Source: Paenibacillus sp. BSR1-1
Lineage (GTDB): Bacteria > Bacillota > Bacilli > Bacillales > Cytobacillaceae
Length of the DNA stretch: 64,000 nt
Assembly (NCBI RefSeq): GCF_030403775.1
Contig: NZ_JAQMWQ010000005.1
Span: 62,001-126,000 of the forward strand
Direction: 5' to 3'
This document shows positions 54,835 through 63,782 of the stretch, in pieces. Positions within the stretch are counted from its first letter, which is position 1; every line of letters begins with the position of its first letter. The notes beneath the pieces are model-generated. The model was given only the letters and a program-made list of their open reading frames with translations. It made no database searches and was not told the origin of the DNA. The position numbers and the translations under genes were made by a program.

Positions 54835-54863
54835 GTGGCTATAAAGAATGGAGGGTTATGCGA

Positions 54864-56054
54864 ATGAAACGATTGTTCTCTTTTATAGTAGCATCTTTTT
54901 TCCTGACTAGCTTATGGGTACCTTCTTCCTTTGCTGCAGAAAAAAAGAATGCCCAAATAGAAAATAAGGGTACAGATATTGTCAGTAACGTCAGTTCTGC
55001 CATTTTAATTGAGCGGGACACAGGTAAGGTTCTATATGAGAAAAATAGCCAAGAAAAATTGCCGCCTGCAAGTATGACCAAAATTATGACGATGTTACTC
55101 ATTATGGAAGCGATTGATAAAGGAAAGCTTTCCTGGAATGAAAAAGTACGGACGAGTGAATATGCCGCCTCCATGGGTGGATCACAAATATTCCTGGAAC
55201 CGGGTGAAGAGATGACAACCAAGCAAATGCTTCAGGGCATTGCGATTGGTTCAGGTAATGACGCATCTGTAGCGATGGCTGAGAGAATTGCCGGTTCGGA
55301 GGAAGCCTTTGTCGATATGATGAATGCAAAGGCAAAACAACTGGGATTGAAGCATACCTTTTTTAAAAATACCACCGGCTTACCTGTGAGCGGCCATTAC
55401 AGCTCAGCACATGATATGGCAGTAATGGCAAAAGAACTATTAAAATATGAAGGCATTACAAAATTTACGGGAATGTATGAGGCATACCTTCGTGAAAATA
55501 CAGACAAAAAGTTCTGGCTCGTTAATACAAACAAATTGGTTCGTTTTTACCCTGGAGTTGACGGGTTAAAAACGGGTTTTACGGCTGAAGCGAAATATTG
55601 CTTAACAGCGACAGCACAAAAGGATGGCATGCGTGTCATTGCGGTTGTCTTTGGAGCACCAACGTCGAAAGAGAGAAATGCTCAAGTGACAAAAATGCTT
55701 AATTATGCTTTTAGTCAATACCAAACACACCCGCTGTATAAACGAAATCAAACAATTGGCACAGCCAGAATCAGTAAAGGCAAGGATAAGTCAGTAGCGG
55801 CAGTCACTAGTGAACCACTTTCGTTACTGACTAAAAAGGGTGAAAAAACGGAGGATGTAAAGCAAAAAGTAATTCTCCAAAAAAACCTCAACGCACCATT
55901 AAATAAAGGTGACAAGGTTGGGACGATTAAGCTGATTAAGGATGGAAAGGTAATCCTTGAAAGTCCGCTCGTAGCAAGTAAGTCAGTAAAAGAAGCAGGC
56001 TGGTGGACCCTTTACAAGCGTTCATTCGGAATGTTTACAAAAGCAGGAAAATAA
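54864..56054 (+). CDS. dacF: D-alanyl-D-alanine carboxypeptidase DacF
   Basis: Low-molecular-mass penicillin-binding protein that trims peptidoglycan stem peptides in the forespore. Signal peptide (FSFIVASFFLTSLWVPSSFA), then SxxK at Ser70-Met-Thr-Lys73, SGNDAS (SxN box) and KTG in LKTGFTAEAK. The C-terminal PBP5-associated domain ends with an amphipathic membrane anchor (GWWTLYKRSFGMF). ATG 54858 is 2 nt from GGAGGG; ATG 54864 has 8 nt and is used (396 aa). Directly upstream of the spoIIA operon as in B. subtilis. Confidence 0.93.
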   Translation: MKRLFSFIVASFFLTSLWVPSSFAAEKKNAQIENKGTDIVSNVSSAILIERDTGKVLYEKNSQEKLPPASMTKIMTMLLIMEAIDKGKLSWNEKVRTSEYAASMGGSQIFLEPGEEMTTKQMLQGIAIGSGNDASVAMAERIAGSEEAFVDMMNAKAKQLGLKHTFFKNTTGLPVSGHYSSAHDMAVMAKELLKYEGITKFTGMYEAYLRENTDKKFWLVNTNKLVRFYPGVDGLKTGFTAEAKYCLTATAQKDGMRVIAVVFGAPTSKERNAQVTKMLNYAFSQYQTHPLYKRNQTIGTARISKGKDKSVAAVTSEPLSLLTKKGEKTEDVKQKVILQKNLNAPLNKGDKVGTIKLIKDGKVILESPLVASKSVKEAGWWTLYKRSFGMFTKAGK

Positions 56055-56077
56055 TTCAAAGCGCATACGCTTTTCAA

Positions 56078-56113
56078 TGTCGAAAGTTAAGATAATCCAC
56101 TACTTTTGACGAA
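56078..56113 (+). promoter_or_regulatory. Two Spo0A boxes upstream of spoIIAA
   Basis: TGTCGAA (56078-56084) and TGACGAA (56107-56113) both match the 0A box TGNCGAA, in the same orientation and 29 nt apart, 26-61 nt upstream of a sigma-H-type promoter. This is the arrangement expected for Spo0A-activated spoIIA. Confidence 0.75.
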
Positions 56114-56138
56114 ATAAGACTAGTTTTGTATTTATAGA

Positions 56139-56166
56139 AGGATATTGATAATAAAAAAGCGAATTG
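56139..56166 (+). promoter_or_regulatory. Sigma-H-type promoter of the spoIIA operon
   Basis: AGGATAT (56139-56145) resembles the sigma-H -35 (AGGAWWW) and AGCGAATTG (56158-56166) the -10 (RNNGAATWW), at an acceptable spacing and 34 nt before the spoIIAA start. Confidence 0.65.
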
Positions 56167-56199
56167 ACTCACTATACCAGATTAAGGAGGCCGGGGATA

Positions 56200-56550
56200 G
56201 TGAGTCTTAACATTGAATTAATTACAAAACATGATGTTCTATGCATTCGCTTAAGCGGTGAATTAGACCACCACACTGCGGATGAACTTCGTGAAAAAGC
56301 AACAGCAGCGATCGAAAAAAATGACATTCGCCATATCGTCTTGAATCTAGAACAACTCTCTTTTATGGATAGCTCAGGTTTAGGCGTAATTTTAGGAAGA
56401 TATAAACAAATTAAACAGGTGCATGGTGAAATGGTAGTTTGTGCAATTTCCCCAGCAATACAAAGATTATTCGATATGTCTGGTTTATTTAAAATTATCA
56501 AAATGGAACCGACTGAGGAATTTGCATTGCAAAGATTGGGGGTTGCCTGA
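56200..56550 (+). CDS. spoIIAA: Anti-sigma-F factor antagonist SpoIIAA
   Basis: STAS-domain switch protein that releases sigma-F by binding SpoIIAB when unphosphorylated. The phosphorylated serine is Ser58 in [14 protein letters not shown], same number as in B. subtilis. GTG at 56200 lies 9 nt after AAGGAGG and gives [10 protein letters not shown]; the frame upstream lacks a ribosome site. 116 aa. Followed immediately by spoIIAB. Confidence 0.96.
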   Translation: MSLNIELITKHDVLCIRLSGELDHHTADELREKATAAIEKNDIRHIVLNLEQLSFMDSSGLGVILGRYKQIKQVHGEMVVCAISPAIQRLFDMSGLFKIIKMEPTEEFALQRLGVA

Positions 56551-56991
56551 ATGAAAAATGAGATGAATCTTGAGTTCAGTGCTTTAAGTCAAAACGAATC
56601 CTTTGCCCGTGTGACTGTAGCTGCATTTATTGCCCAACTAGACCCAACGATGGATGAGTTAACCGAAATAAAAACAGTGGTTTCAGAAGCCGTGACGAAT
56701 GCGATTATTCATGGTTATGAAAACGATCCAAATGGAATTGTTTATATCCGTGTTTCCATTGAGGATAGTTTAATTGATATGACAATTAAAGATATAGGAT
56801 TAGGAATCATCGATGTGGAGGAAGCTCGTCAGCCATTATATACAACAAAGCCGGACTTAGAAAGGTCCGGTATGGGTTTTACCATCATGGAGAATTTCAT
56901 GGATGAGGTAGAGATTCATTCACAGCCAGGCAGCGGAACCGAGGTTAGATTACGTAAGCATTTACAATCCCGCAAAATGCTTTGCAATTAA
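56551..56991 (+). CDS. spoIIAB: Anti-sigma-F factor / protein kinase SpoIIAB
   Basis: GHKL-fold serine kinase that holds sigma-F inactive and phosphorylates SpoIIAA. N-box [16 protein letters not shown]1 box IKDIGLGI and G2 box [14 protein letters not shown] are visible. 146 aa. Starts right after the spoIIAA stop codon. Confidence 0.96.
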   Translation: MKNEMNLEFSALSQNESFARVTVAAFIAQLDPTMDELTEIKTVVSEAVTNAIIHGYENDPNGIVYIRVSIEDSLIDMTIKDIGLGIIDVEEARQPLYTTKPDLERSGMGFTIMENFMDEVEIHSQPGSGTEVRLRKHLQSRKMLCN

Positions 56992-57003
56992 GGAGACTTG
57001 CCG

Positions 57004-57762
57004 ATGGATGTGGAGGTCAAGAACGATAAAAGTCAACCGTATTTAAAGGATCATGAAGTGAAAGAGCTCATCAAAAAGAGCCAGGACGGAGACCAAGAAG
57101 CAAGGGATTTAATTGTTGAAAAGAATATGCGACTTGTTTGGTCAGTAGTTCAAAGGTTTCTTAATAGAGGGTATGACCCTGATGATTTATTCCAAATTGG
57201 CTGCATTGGATTATTGAAGTCAGTTGATAAGTTTGACCTTTCCTACGACGTCAAGTTTTCCACCTACGCCGTACCGATGATTATCGGAGAAATTCAACGA
57301 TTTATTCGTGATGATGGAACCGTAAAGGTCAGCCGTTCACTGAAAGAAATGGGAAACAAAATCCGCAAGGCCAAGGATGAGTTATCAAAAACATTAGGAA
57401 GAATACCTACTGTTAATGAGATTTCTGAGTATCTGGAGCTGTCGCCGGAGGATGTCATTCTTGCACAAGAGGCAAGCAGAACACCTTCCTCCATTCATGA
57501 AACCGTTTATGAAAATGATGGAGATCCAATTACATTATTAGACCAAATTGATGATGGCAACGAAGGAAAGTGGTTTGATAAAATTGCCTTAAAAGAAGCA
57601 ATCCGCGAATTAGATGAACGGGAAAGGCTGATTGTCTATTTGCGCTATTATAAGGACCAAACTCAATCCGAAGTTGCCGGGCGCCTTGGGATTTCTCAGG
57701 TACAAGTTTCAAGACTCGAAAAAAAGATATTGCAACAAATGAAAGACCGTATGGATCTCTGA
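57004..57762 (+). CDS. sigF: Forespore sigma factor SigF
   Basis: Sporulation sigma factor F, 252 aa. Region 2 (NMRLVWSVVQRFLNRGYDPD, DLFQIGCIGLLKSVDKFD), region 3 and a region 4 helix-turn-helix (QSEVAGRLGISQVQVSRLEKK). A TTG six nt upstream is too close to AAGGAG; ATG 57004 has 8 nt. Third gene of spoIIA. Confidence 0.96.
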   Translation: MDVEVKNDKSQPYLKDHEVKELIKKSQDGDQEARDLIVEKNMRLVWSVVQRFLNRGYDPDDLFQIGCIGLLKSVDKFDLSYDVKFSTYAVPMIIGEIQRFIRDDGTVKVSRSLKEMGNKIRKAKDELSKTLGRIPTVNEISEYLELSPEDVILAQEASRTPSSIHETVYENDGDPITLLDQIDDGNEGKWFDKIALKEAIRELDERERLIVYLRYYKDQTQSEVAGRLGISQVQVSRLEKKILQQMKDRMDL

Positions 57763-57777
57763 TTCATGCGGTTTTTT
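57747..57777 (+). terminator. Terminator overlapping the end of sigF
   Basis: CCGTATG, within the last sigF codons, pairs with CATGCGG, followed by TTTTTT. Confidence 0.75.
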
Positions 57778-57786
57778 CATTTTCAT

Positions 57787-57816
57787 ACATGAAACTCTAC
57801 CTTAAAACTCATACTA
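57787..57816 (+). promoter_or_regulatory. Sigma-G-type promoter of the spoVA operon
   Basis: CATACTA (57810-57816) fits the sigma-G -10 CATNMTA exactly; ACATG (57787-57791), 18 nt upstream, is a near match to GYATR. The spoVA operon is sigma-G dependent in B. subtilis. Confidence 0.65.
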
Positions 57817-57853
57817 CATACACAAGGAAAACATTGTGTGGGAAGTGAATGTT

Positions 57854-58474
57854 TTGGAAAAAACAATCTACATTCGCATGCGGAACCGTGTCCAAACGAA
57901 GCCTGAAGAAAGAGTGTTATTGAAGGATGTCGCACAGATTATTGCCCCAGATGCTGTGCTTTCAAGTTTAAAAGAAATGCTTGTTCACCTGGTGACAGAT
58001 ATGGATCGAAATATTATCGTTATTGATGTTATGCATATCATTCAGTTGATAACAACGAAGTTCGGGGATATGGAGGTTCAAACGATAGGCCCTGCGCAGA
58101 CAATCATTGAAGTAACAAATAAGAAAAAAGGAATATCTATTCCTTTTTTTCTGCTAATTTGGTTTCTATTATTTTTTGGATCGGCCATGGCGATTATGAA
58201 TTTTCATGATGACGTAAGTATGAAGAGTGTCCAGGAAAAAATTTACACCATTATTACCGGGAAAAATGAAGCAAAGCCATTACTCTTTCAAATCCCTTAT
58301 TCGATTGGTTTAGGCCTCGGCATGATTTTATTCTTTAATCATTTTTTTAAGAAACGATTAAATGATGAACCTAGTCCACTTGAAGTAGAAATGTTTAATT
58401 ATCAAATGGATTTAGATAATTATGTGATTATCCATGAAAATAAAGAAAGTATGAAACGCGTTAATGACGATTAA
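57854..58474 (+). CDS. spoVAA: Stage V sporulation protein AA
   Basis: Membrane protein of the dipicolinic-acid transport complex. Soluble N-terminal half (residues 1-95), two membrane helices (PFFLLIWFLLFFGSAMAIMN and PYSIGLGLGMILFFNHFF) and a charged tail with EPSPLEVEMFNYQMDLD, as in B. subtilis SpoVAA. TTG 57854 after GGGAAGTG gives 206 aa, the B. subtilis length; the GTG at 57836 has no ribosome site. Overlaps spoVAB by 11 nt. Confidence 0.92.
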   Translation: MEKTIYIRMRNRVQTKPEERVLLKDVAQIIAPDAVLSSLKEMLVHLVTDMDRNIIVIDVMHIIQLITTKFGDMEVQTIGPAQTIIEVTNKKKGISIPFFLLIWFLLFFGSAMAIMNFHDDVSMKSVQEKIYTIITGKNEAKPLLFQIPYSIGLGLGMILFFNHFFKKRLNDEPSPLEVEMFNYQMDLDNYVIIHENKESMKRVNDD

Positions 58475-58889
58475 AATTGTATCAATCATATTTCTAGGAT
58501 TAGCAAGTGGATTAGCCGTTGGGTCAGGATTTGTAGCGTTTCTAACCGTTCTTGGAATAATCCCAAGACTTACTCAGCTGACCAAAACAATGAAAATGAT
58601 CCAGCACTATGAATGGGCAGTTGTGATTGGTGCGATTAGCGGTGTGCTCGCAAGCTTAAGGGACCCGCTCCTTCCTATTTCAGCCTATTTTTTAATTCCG
58701 CTTGGTATCAGCGGGGGAGTGTTTGTTGGCATGTTGGCAGCTGCTCTTACGGAAGTTTTAAATGTTCTGCCAATCCTCGCTAAACGGATTAGGTTAGATG
58801 GAGAAATTGTCATTTTAATTATGGCAATTGTATTAGGAAAAATTTTTGGATCCATTTTTCAATGGCTTTATTTTGTACATATTAAGTAA
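58464..58889 (+). CDS. spoVAB: Stage V sporulation protein AB
   Basis: 141-aa hydrophobic protein with about four helices ([20 protein letters not shown] at the N-terminus). Second SpoVA subunit, same length as in B. subtilis. In B. subtilis it is followed by spoVAC, spoVAD and spoVAEb; here the next gene is spoVAEa. Confidence 0.92.
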   Translation: MTIKIVSIIFLGLASGLAVGSGFVAFLTVLGIIPRLTQLTKTMKMIQHYEWAVVIGAISGVLASLRDPLLPISAYFLIPLGISGGVFVGMLAAALTEVLNVLPILAKRIRLDGEIVILIMAIVLGKIFGSIFQWLYFVHIK

Positions 58890-58915
58890 ACTTCTCCATG
58901 AAAGGACATCACAGG

Positions 58916-59491
58916 ATGAGTAATCGGAGGCGTGTAATATTAATTACAGACGGTGATGAATACGCAAAGAAAGCTGTTGAGCATGTTGCTAAAGAAATAG
59001 GCGGCCGCTGTCTTTCCATGTCGCAAGGGAATCCGTCCAAATTAACAGGTGCTGAGCTTGTCCGATTAATAAAAAAAACTCCGCATGATCCAGTACTGGT
59101 GATGTTTGATGATAGTGGAATTGTAGGGGAAGGATATGGAGAAAATGCCCTAAAATATGTGGCATTACATAAAGATATTGAAGTTTTGGGAATTATAGCA
59201 GTGGCAGCAAAATCACATGATGAGGAATGGACGAGAGTCGATATCAGTATCGATCGCGATGGCGAATTAACGCCATATGGAGTAGATAAATACGGTATAC
59301 CAGAACTTGAAATTGGCAGAATAAATGGAGATACCGTTTACTGTCTTGATGAATTGAATGTACCGATAATTGTTGGAATAGGCGATATTGGTAAAATGGC
59401 ACGGCGTGATTCTTATAAATTAGGTTCCCCCATTACGAAAAAAGCAGTAGAGCTTATATTAGAAAGGAGTGGCTTCCATGACAAGAAGTAA
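58916..59491 (+). CDS. spoVAEa: Stage V sporulation protein AEa
   Basis: Soluble SpoVA subunit of 191 aa with the start [20 protein letters not shown] and a conserved [16 protein letters not shown] block. ATG 58898 has no ribosome site; ATG 58916 has AAAGGA at 9 nt and is chosen. The end overlaps the start of spoVAF. This family (SpoVAE, A form) is distinct from the membrane protein SpoVAEb, which is missing here. Confidence 0.9.
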   Translation: MSNRRRVILITDGDEYAKKAVEHVAKEIGGRCLSMSQGNPSKLTGAELVRLIKKTPHDPVLVMFDDSGIVGEGYGENALKYVALHKDIEVLGIIAVAAKSHDEEWTRVDISIDRDGELTPYGVDKYGIPELEIGRINGDTVYCLDELNVPIIVGIGDIGKMARRDSYKLGSPITKKAVELILERSGFHDKK

Positions 59492-60968
59492 GGATCGTAT
59501 TTGGCCGATTCCGGAATCCGTCCATGAAATTGAAAATTATATGAAACAACGAGTTGGGCTGGGGAAAAGCTTTGATTTAGGGATTCGAAAATTAATCATA
59601 CTCAAAAAAGAAGTCAATATTTATTATGTAAATGGTCTATGTGATACCAGTTATATCATCCAGTTAATTAAAGAATTAGTTGAGATAAATGATCATGAAA
59701 AATTATCAACGAACCTTTTCAAAGTTATTGATAATCGGCTTATCAATCAATCTGTGGAGCAAATTAAAGATTTAGATCAGCTTGTTCTAAAAGTTTTATC
59801 TGGGTTAATTGTTGTCGTAATGGAAGGCGAAGATACCGGCTTTGCAATTGACGTAAGAAGCTACCCTGGGCGTTCGCCACAAGAACCTGACACCGAAAAG
59901 GTTGTAAGGGGTTCAAGAGATGGCCTAGTAGAAAATATCATTCTAAATACTGCATTAATCAGAAGGAGAATTCGCGACGAGCGTCTTCGTTTTGAAATGT
60001 TAAAAGTTGGAGAGAGGTCACGAACAGATGTATCATTAGCATACTTAGAGGATGTGGCAGACCCTGATTTAATTAATATTGTAAGAAAAGAGCTAAATGC
60101 TATTAGTACTGATGGAATTCCGATGGCTGATAAAACGATTGAAGAATTCCTAGTAAAACAAGGTTTCAATCCTTTTCCTCTAGTTAGGTACACAGAGCGG
60201 GCAGATGTGGCGGCTACACATATCCTTGAAGGACATGTAATCATCATAGTCGATACCTCGCCGAGTGTTATCATTACTCCAACGACCTTTTTTCATCATG
60301 TTCAGCATGCGGAAGAGTTTAGGGAATCACCGGCAATGGGAACATTTTTACGCTGGACTCGATTTTTAGGGGTTTTTACGTCTATTTTACTGCTCCCGCT
60401 TTGGCTGTTATTTGTCTTAGAACCATCCTTATTGCCTGAAAAACTAGCCTTTATTGGACCAAATGAACAAACAAATATACCTGTAATTATTCAAATTTTT
60501 TTAGCGGATTTTGGAATCGAATTTTTAAGATTAGCCGCTATTCATACCCCTACACCGTTATCGACAGCAATGGGTTTAATTGCAGCTGTATTAATTGGTC
60601 AAATTGCGATAAGTGTTGGTCTATTTGTTCCCGAAGTAATTCTTTATGTGGCTGTTGCAGGTATCGGTTCTTTTACAACACCAAGCTATGAGTTAAGCAT
60701 TGCCAATAAGATGGCTAGATTAGGTTTGTTAATCTTAGTTGCCCTGTTCCATACACCTGGGTTTGTCATAGGTACCACACTTTTGTTTATCTATATTGTT
60801 AGGATGCGTGCTCTTAATACACCATACTTTTGGCCATTTCTTCCGTTCGAGCCTAAAGGATTTATGCAAATTATTTTTCGAAGAGCAATTCCGGGGTCAA
60901 TTCTCAGACCAAGCATTGTCCATCCAAGGAATCGTTATCGTCAGCCGCCAAAAGCGAACGAGAAATGA
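59478..60968 (+). CDS. spoVAF: SpoVAF, GerA-family spore germination protein
   Basis: GerAA-type germination protein of 496 aa. A large soluble N-terminal half with the GerA signature [21 protein letters not shown]; the following [15 protein letters not shown] is also typical. C-terminal membrane helices begin near residue 285, with [19 protein letters not shown] 59469 overlaps the ribosome site AAAGGAG; ATG 59478 is 8 nt after it. Last gene of the spoVA operon. Confidence 0.93.
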   Translation: MTRSKDRIWPIPESVHEIENYMKQRVGLGKSFDLGIRKLIILKKEVNIYYVNGLCDTSYIIQLIKELVEINDHEKLSTNLFKVIDNRLINQSVEQIKDLDQLVLKVLSGLIVVVMEGEDTGFAIDVRSYPGRSPQEPDTEKVVRGSRDGLVENIILNTALIRRRIRDERLRFEMLKVGERSRTDVSLAYLEDVADPDLINIVRKELNAISTDGIPMADKTIEEFLVKQGFNPFPLVRYTERADVAATHILEGHVIIIVDTSPSVIITPTTFFHHVQHAEEFRESPAMGTFLRWTRFLGVFTSILLLPLWLLFVLEPSLLPEKLAFIGPNEQTNIPVIIQIFLADFGIEFLRLAAIHTPTPLSTAMGLIAAVLIGQIAISVGLFVPEVILYVAVAGIGSFTTPSYELSIANKMARLGLLILVALFHTPGFVIGTTLLFIYIVRMRALNTPYFWPFLPFEPKGFMQIIFRRAIPGSILRPSIVHPRNRYRQPPKANEK

Positions 60969-61030
60969 TTGCGGAAATTTCTCTGTTATGCTAAAGTATT
61001 TTTAATTAAATATTCAATAGAGTGCAAAAA

Positions 61031-61070
61031 AAATAGGCAGTTTCTATGCAGATTCTGTCTATTTATTTAT
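61031..61070 (+). terminator. Terminator after spoVAF
   Basis: Stem AAATAGGCAG / CTGTCTATTT (one G-U pair) with a 14-nt loop, then ATTTATT. Confidence 0.72.
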
Positions 61071-61128
61071 TATCTTTTGTGATTGTCTACATAAAATGTA
61101 GTGAGTCGTTACGGAGAGAGGGAAGGGA

Positions 61129-62433
61129 ATGTTTTTTTACGGAACAACAGGTGTAAATAAAAACGGGAATTTAGAAATAGGCGGTGTTGATGCCCTCGAG
61201 CTGGCACAGCAATTTGGGACTCCGTTATATGTTTATGATGTAGCATTAATGAGAGAAAGAGCGCGTGGGTTTAAACAGACTTTTGAAGACCAGCAAGTAA
61301 AGGCTCAAGTTGCATATGCCAGTAAAGCATTTTCAACAGTTGCCATGGTTCAGCTGGCAGAAGAAGAAGGATTATCACTGGATGTTGTCTCCGGCGGCGA
61401 ATTATATACAGCGATTGCTGCTGGATTCCCAGTGGAGAGAATTCATTTTCATGGAAATAACAAAAGCAGAGAAGAATTAGAAATGGCATTGAAGCATGAA
61501 ATTGGATGCATTGTCATCGATAATTTTTTTGAGATGGAACTTTTAAAATCGATCTGTTTAGAGAAAAAGGCCAATGTAAATATTTTATTAAGAATTACGC
61601 CGGGAATTGAAGCCCATACCCATGATTATATTTTAACGGGTCAGGAGGATTCCAAATTTGGTTTCGACCTGCAAAATGGACAAGCGGAACAGGCCTTAAC
61701 ATCCGCTCTCCAATTTGAACATTTTAATGTCCTTGGACTTCATTGTCATATTGGCTCGCAAATTTTTGAAACCACGGGTTTCTTGCTGGCAGCTAAAAAA
61801 ATTGTTGAAAGAATGTCGGAGTGGAAAAACAAGTTATCCTTTGAAGCAGAGGTTTTAAATTTAGGCGGAGGCTTTGGCATTCGATATACAAAAGAGGATG
61901 AACCGATTCCGCCATCGCAATATGTTAGTGAGATAATAAAAGAAGTAAAAAATTTGACTGCACAATACTCGCTAAAAATGCCGGAAATATGGATTGAACC
62001 AGGACGTTCGTTAGTCGGTGATGCTGGTATTACTCTATATAAAGTCGGTTCTTCAAAAGAAGTTCCTGGGGTTAGAAAATATTTAGCAGTGGATGGAGGG
62101 ATGAGCGATAATATCCGTCCAGCCCTTTACCATGCAAAATATGAGGCTGTTCTTGCTAATAAGCCCTTGGCACAGCCAAATGAAACAGTTTCGATTGCAG
62201 GGAAATGCTGTGAATCAGGAGATATGTTGATATGGGATTTGCCTTTACCTGAAACGGACGATGAGGATATTCTGGCTGTATTTTGCACAGGTGCGTACGG
62301 CTATTCCATGTCAAACAACTATAACCGCATACCGCGTCCCGCTGTCGTTTTTGTTGAAAACGGCAAGGCTACTCTTGTCGTAAAAAGAGAGTCGTACGAG
62401 GATTTAATCAGACACGATCTACCACTAAGATAG
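61129..62433 (+). CDS. lysA: Diaminopimelate decarboxylase
   Basis: PLP enzyme making L-lysine from meso-diaminopimelate. PLP lysine Lys66 in YASKAFSTVAM, HCHIGSQI, the phosphate-binding glycine loop NLGGGFGI, EPGRSLVGDAG and the catalytic Cys region GKCCESGD. 434 aa. GAGAGAGGGAAGGG precedes the ATG. Downstream of spoVAF as in B. subtilis. Confidence 0.95.
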   Translation: MFFYGTTGVNKNGNLEIGGVDALELAQQFGTPLYVYDVALMRERARGFKQTFEDQQVKAQVAYASKAFSTVAMVQLAEEEGLSLDVVSGGELYTAIAAGFPVERIHFHGNNKSREELEMALKHEIGCIVIDNFFEMELLKSICLEKKANVNILLRITPGIEAHTHDYILTGQEDSKFGFDLQNGQAEQALTSALQFEHFNVLGLHCHIGSQIFETTGFLLAAKKIVERMSEWKNKLSFEAEVLNLGGGFGIRYTKEDEPIPPSQYVSEIIKEVKNLTAQYSLKMPEIWIEPGRSLVGDAGITLYKVGSSKEVPGVRKYLAVDGGMSDNIRPALYHAKYEAVLANKPLAQPNETVSIAGKCCESGDMLIWDLPLPETDDEDILAVFCTGAYGYSMSNNYNRIPRPAVVFVENGKATLVVKRESYEDLIRHDLPLR

Positions 62434-62436
62434 AAA

Positions 62437-62466
62437 AAAAGCTGCCGAAGATACGGCAGCTTTTTA
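62437..62466. terminator. Bidirectional terminator between lysA and ypuA
   Basis: Stem AAAGCTGCCG / CGGCAGCTTT with a 6-nt loop, A-run and T-run flanks, between convergent genes. Confidence 0.88.
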
Positions 62467-62471
62467 ACTTT

Positions 62472-63335
62472 TTATGAAAAGAGCGATTTAATGGCATCAA
62501 TGAGCGAAATGAAAAATTGTTTTAATTTTTCTAAAAATCCTTGCCCTTCCTCCGATTGAAGGAATTTTGAAATGCGGTCTTTTGCTTTATTTAGCTGATC
62601 CCCTACCTGATTCCAGTCAATGTCCAAACCCTTTAGCTTATTAAAAAGGTCAATCAAGCGTTTCATTTGTTCTTCCGTTAAGGTAATGTTTAATTCCTTA
62701 GCTGCCTGTTCAATAATGCTTCGCAATTCTGCATCATTTTTTGGTTTATTCTTGGCGATTTCCTCTTTTACTTTTGCAATTAATGCTGCCGCATTTTTTT
62801 CACCGATGGAATCACCAAGCTTGGCTGTTTCGACCATTTCCTGGTTAGCAGCCTGCTTTACTTCTTCAGGAATGGTTTTGTCTGCCGAGATTTCATATGC
62901 TTTAATAATTCCTGTTAAAGCTGCGGTTCCTGAAACAGAAATTGGAGCAGTAATGTAAATGTTGGCATCCTTGACCCCTGCAGTAATAAGGGCGTTGACA
63001 AACATTTCATCAGTTACCCAATTAATATTCTTTGTTTTAACTGTTATGCCGGCACCTTTGGGAGCAATGGTGATGGATGAGGAAGAAATCGCCTTTGTTC
63101 CGATGAGTGATTTGGCTACATATTTCCCTAAATATTGATGCTCTTCCTGATTCGATACGGTCACGATTTGAACATCTTTTGGAGCATTCATTTCTGCGAG
63201 TAGTGCGTCCTTTTGTTCTGCTGTTAAATTTTCACCCAATGTTACAATCATGTCGCCTTCAGCCAAATCCGCAAAGCTTTGGATAGGGAATGTGAACATA
63301 ATAGCTGCCATTAGGAGAATAAGAATTTTTTTCAT
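62472..63335 (-). CDS. ypuA: DUF1002 secreted protein YpuA
   Basis: Exported protein of unknown function, 287 aa. Signal peptide KKILILLMAAIMFTFPIQSFA, likely cut before DLAEGD. The mature part has a compact N-terminal domain (MIVTLGENLTAEQKDALLAE) and a long helical, Lys/Glu-rich C-terminal region with a hydrophobic amphipathic end. Matches the DUF1002/YpuA type of B. subtilis, which also lies near lysA and ribT. AAGGAGGG precedes the ATG. Confidence 0.87.
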   Translation of the reverse strand: MKKILILLMAAIMFTFPIQSFADLAEGDMIVTLGENLTAEQKDALLAEMNAPKDVQIVTVSNQEEHQYLGKYVAKSLIGTKAISSSSITIAPKGAGITVKTKNINWVTDEMFVNALITAGVKDANIYITAPISVSGTAALTGIIKAYEISADKTIPEEVKQAANQEMVETAKLGDSIGEKNAAALIAKVKEEIAKNKPKNDAELRSIIEQAAKELNITLTEEQMKRLIDLFNKLKGLDIDWNQVGDQLNKAKDRISKFLQSEEGQGFLEKLKQFFISLIDAIKSLFS

Positions 63336-63515
63336 GTTACCCTCCTTGAAAAATATCTTACCTTAATAATATATCCGATTTCATTAAATATAACGAAAAA
63401 AACGATTTAGAAGTTTCATAGAATGAAAATTTAATTAATAGAGGAAATGGATTGTTTTTGTCAAATAGTGTAGAATGAAGGTCGAGCAAGCACTCTTTTT
63501 GGAGGAACCTTTTTC

Positions 63516-63611
63516 ATGAAAAAAAGCAACTGGGTATTGTTTGGTATTCTTATTGGTCTTTCTGTTATCTGGGGAATCATTTATTGGATGTTTATTGGAC
63601 CAAAGCAATAG
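63516..63611 (+). CDS. 31-aa single-pass membrane peptide
   Basis: Short frame with GGAGG 10-11 nt before the ATG. The product is MKKSNW followed by one hydrophobic helix (VLFGILIGLSVIWGIIYWMF) and IGPKQ. Lysines at the start and a short charged end suggest an N-in single-span peptide. I do not recognise the family. Not part of a larger frame. Confidence 0.6.
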   Translation: MKKSNWVLFGILIGLSVIWGIIYWMFIGPKQ

Positions 63612-63782
63612 TAATATTTCTCATTGATGATTGTCCTAGAATTATGTATGATGGTGGTTAGTAAACATAATAATTTTAACTACATATAATGAATAAATGT
63701 TTAATATTGATTAATTAGGAAAAAATATACTATTGTTAAACCAATATTTTCAACGGTTTATTTAATATAATGAGGGATCTAA

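Noticed and set aside
56055-56076. Short AAGCG/CGCTT hairpin after dacF as a terminator
   Set aside because: Only about five to six base pairs; too weak to call.
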